Shown here: piece by piece, positions 61,280 through 64,000 of the stretch
Layout: each line of letters starts with the position of its first letter
Numbering within the stretch: the first letter of the stretch is position 1
DNA from: Spodoptera frugiperda
Lineage: Eukaryota > Arthropoda > Insecta > Lepidoptera > Noctuidae
DNA length: 64,000 nucleotides
Direction: 5' to 3'
Assembly (NCBI RefSeq): GCF_023101765.2
Contig: NC_064212.1
Location: forward strand, 7,130,001 to 7,194,000
Made by a program: the position numbers and the translations under genes
Notes under the pieces: generated by a model
The model's input: the letters and a program-made list of their open reading frames with translations, nothing else
The model's database searches: none
What the model was told of the DNA's origin: nothing

Positions 61280-64000
61280 CTGATCAGAACAAAATTATAA
61301 GTTTTAGGTAAATTTTAATGAACCATTAACGGTTACCATAACGGCCGCCCGTGTGCTTGGGCCCTATAGTCGGTATCTACTACATTTAGAATGTTCAGGT
61401 TACAATAATAAAGTTTTATTATTGGAAATATTTGGCCTTTCAGGCATTTTGGATGAATGGCCTCATTTATATAGTGAAACAAGTGAAGCGTTGTTTCACT
61501 CCGGTTTTCTGTGAAACTGTGGCATCACTCCCATCGAGCCGGCTCATTCGTGTCGAAGCATCAAAGCATGGCTCTCCTACACTTAAGTATACTTTATAAT
61601 ATCCTTAATGTTTAGTAGTTAAGCAATAATTAACTTTCAAGTACCAACGAAGCTAATAATAGCCGTGATATTCAACACGTTATTTGATATATTGGTAAAT
61701 GGCGACCTAAAAACGACAGCTGGGTTTGACTCAGATCTAGAATAGAGTGCAAATAATTTTACTGAAGATAAGGTCTCATTAATCGTGAACTTATCAAATG
61801 TCGGCTTTAACTTATTAAAACAAACAAAACCACAACAACAGCGAGCTAGGAAAATTAAATTATTTGACAAACTTTACCTTTCTTTAGTCAATTCAATGTC
61901 TTAAATCTAATGCGTTTAGATAAAACATAGGTACAAGGTACATAAGTTACATATAATGTAGAGAATAATTTATCGTATGCCTATAAAGTTATCTTTGCAA
62001 GTTACTACCTACATACAGAGACTACGTGCGTCGTATGCAATCTACCGAAATGATTGATTGGATTGGTTTCTCCACTGTATTAGTGTAATAAATTAATTTG
62101 ATTTTATATTCCGTTCCATTTTATTATTTTTATATCGTTGTCATATTTTTATAACAGTATTGCCCATTAATTAAAAATGCTGTGTAATAGAGTAGGTAAC
62201 AAAGAACGTGCCTTATCGTCGGGACCTCTGACATACATTCGATGCAGAGCAAGTGTAAGAACATTGCACTTCCTACTTTATTATAGAGCATGAAAATGAG
62301 TTTATTATAATAAATCTAAGTCAGAAATTTATTAAAGAAATGTCTAATATTTAGATGATCATGGTTATCAGAATGGTGTAGTGTGATTATTATATTCGAA
62401 CACTGACAACTTATAGAATTATTTATGCAGTTCTTTACTTATTTAGTCTAGCTAACATTGAACTTCTTTAAGTTTTAATAAAAGTTATACTATGTTGGTA
62501 CTAATTTATTTTAAAGTTTCAAAAATTTACAGCAATGATTCCAAATGGGTTTAGCAGTGAGGTTTATGGTGGAAGGATGATGTCAGAGCTTTGCATTACA
62601 TCATCTTTCGAACTAACCAGACGTTAACCGCAGCTTCTTCATTCTAGTTTTATTGCAGTCAAACGGATTTGTATCCTTTTTCAACATGTGTACGAATATT
62701 TGTTTTAGTAATTCAGTCCGACAGTCTTTGAACGATCAAATTCGTAAAAGTATTTAATGTAGGCGACAAAAACGTACCTAGTTTTTGTTTTAAAAAATAA
62801 ATCGGTAGTGAAGAAATATGACATTCGGTGGAAAATAAATGATGTAGGTATGTTTTTTTTTTGTTAAATGGGCCGACGTTTGGCCGCTATCTCATGTACA
62901 TAAACTTTACAGTTTCAGAAAATTGCAAAAATAGACGAAGATATTTTCTTCTTAAAATTGTTAGTGTGAGGACCATGTGTGACTTTGCCAACTCATTTCA
63001 CTTTTAGTTAAACGTTCTGACAGTTTGATCTTTGGGCAGTCTACTCAAAGGTTCGTTTGGTTGGTATTGTTCGTCGGATCATTCAGCAACAGCCGTCATT
63101 GCTGGTTGTAAGTAAACTGAAACATGCGTTCTGTCCTCAGCTCAAACTGTTGTCGTTCTTTTGTCAAGATACCACTACAGAATCAACGTAAATACGACTT
63201 CTGATTTTGATTCGGTTTTTCATTTCTTCTTAATGTGGTCAGATAGGAAATGCCGGCCTCATCTATAAACTAATATGTACTAGGTATTTTATAGATTTAC
63301 GTGTAAAAGTGTTACCTTGTAACCTATTTGCAAAAATAAAGATCTTTTATCATTTATGATCTTAAGACGAATTAGAATTACTATCACAAATTCTTTTGAA
63401 AAAGAGCATGACTAAAACTGTAGCTATTGTACTTATGTATAGATGCAATACAATACAAATAGAATGCGGTCTCAATTTCAAACGTAGTATTAAATAACAT
63501 GCTGAATTTGCACGACGCAATGCAATAGAGTTCGGTGCCCAACTGTTTTTAAATTAACACTTTATTGCGACGGGCCGTTGGAGTCAGAGAATTGAATGAT
63601 CAGTCTTTATAATGTAGATTGTTTTCAATTAGTTTAATGTATATCACATCTCAATGATAGTAAAGTTCATGCAGTGGCCTAAATGTGTCGGTTAGTGTAA
63701 AACATTAAGAAGGAGACATTTTGTACTTGGAAATAATATATCAAGCCACATTTTTTTAATGGCGACGTTAAACTTGTAATTTTCTTCTAGGTGGGTATAG
63801 GTAAGCCAAGGGAAAATGAGACATCTCCTGAAAAAATAATTCGTTAATATTCTTTAGACATGATTATAAAATAGTTACCTAATATCAATTATTCATATTT
63901 TTATAACCAATTACGTTATATTACTTATCATTCAAATGCTCAACGGCCCTCAACTATAAAATGAGGTTTCGCGACCTCTCGTCGGAATAGACATTAGAGC
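61280..64000. other. Collagen upstream region without a supported gene
   Basis: 2.7 kb of AT-rich DNA that should hold the collagen first intron, signal exon or promoter. I could not find an ATG with a signal-like sequence ending in a donor of matching phase. Repeat debris is at 61470-61585 and 62850-62895. On the plus strand around 62990-63110 a stretch ends in a good donor-like GTAAGT; it could be a 5' UTR exon of a divergent gene, but this is speculative. Confidence 0.4.

Noticed and set aside
62200..62300. Minus-strand short frame with hydrophobic residues as collagen signal exon
   Set aside because: No donor with the phase required by the first visible collagen exon; hydrophobic pattern weak.

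Overview
This is insect nuclear DNA, almost certainly from a moth or butterfly. It is AT-rich, its genes have many short exons with canonical GT-AG introns, and it carries tRNA-headed SINEs, Helitron fragments and non-LTR remnants of kinds common in Lepidoptera. Its selenoprotein T homologue uses cysteine, which fits the known loss of selenoproteins in Lepidoptera. I read genes by splicing exons by eye on phase and family conservation. Seven protein-coding genes have a plausible full exon chain, or nearly so; coding lengths divide by three in all of them.

Left part (1-13.1 kb). The ribosome-biogenesis gene NOL10 is present three times in the same orientation. Copy A (1-741) is cut by the window edge, copy B runs 2301-4987 and copy C 9972-13053. 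Only C has the normal C-terminus. A and B stop at the same base of exon 10 and are joined to a frameshifted last exon of a katanin p80-like gene. Between B and C lie a retrotransposon fragment, a SINE with target-site duplication, an unrecognised set of 3' exons, and an intact MPP6 (MPHOSPH6) gene.

Middle (13.9-32.2 kb). A nine-exon insect chemoreceptor (gustatory-receptor type) on the plus strand is followed, tail to tail, by narrow abdomen/NALCN, the sodium-leak channel, in 35 exons on the minus strand (1754 residues, EEKE selectivity filter). Its introns hold a 1.8-kb near-palindromic fold-back element and a TTAA-flanked piggyBac-like MITE.

Right part (32.8-61.3 kb). WDR35 (IFT121), a retrograde ciliary-transport subunit, starts 672 bp from NALCN, head to head. 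After it come selenoprotein T (minus, Cys form), PITHD1 (plus), and a type IV collagen chain (minus, 14 exons, complete NC1 domain and an Arg-rich tail). The collagen lacks a recognisable signal-peptide exon in the window. The last 2.7 kb holds no gene I can support.

The genes do not form one pathway. NOL10 and MPP6 both act in nucleolar rRNA maturation. The most unusual structure is the NOL10-katanin chimera array. Next are the fold-back element next to a NALCN splice site, the very GC-rich exons of WDR35 and NALCN, the apparent loss of a repeat segment from WDR35, and the collagen IV tail.
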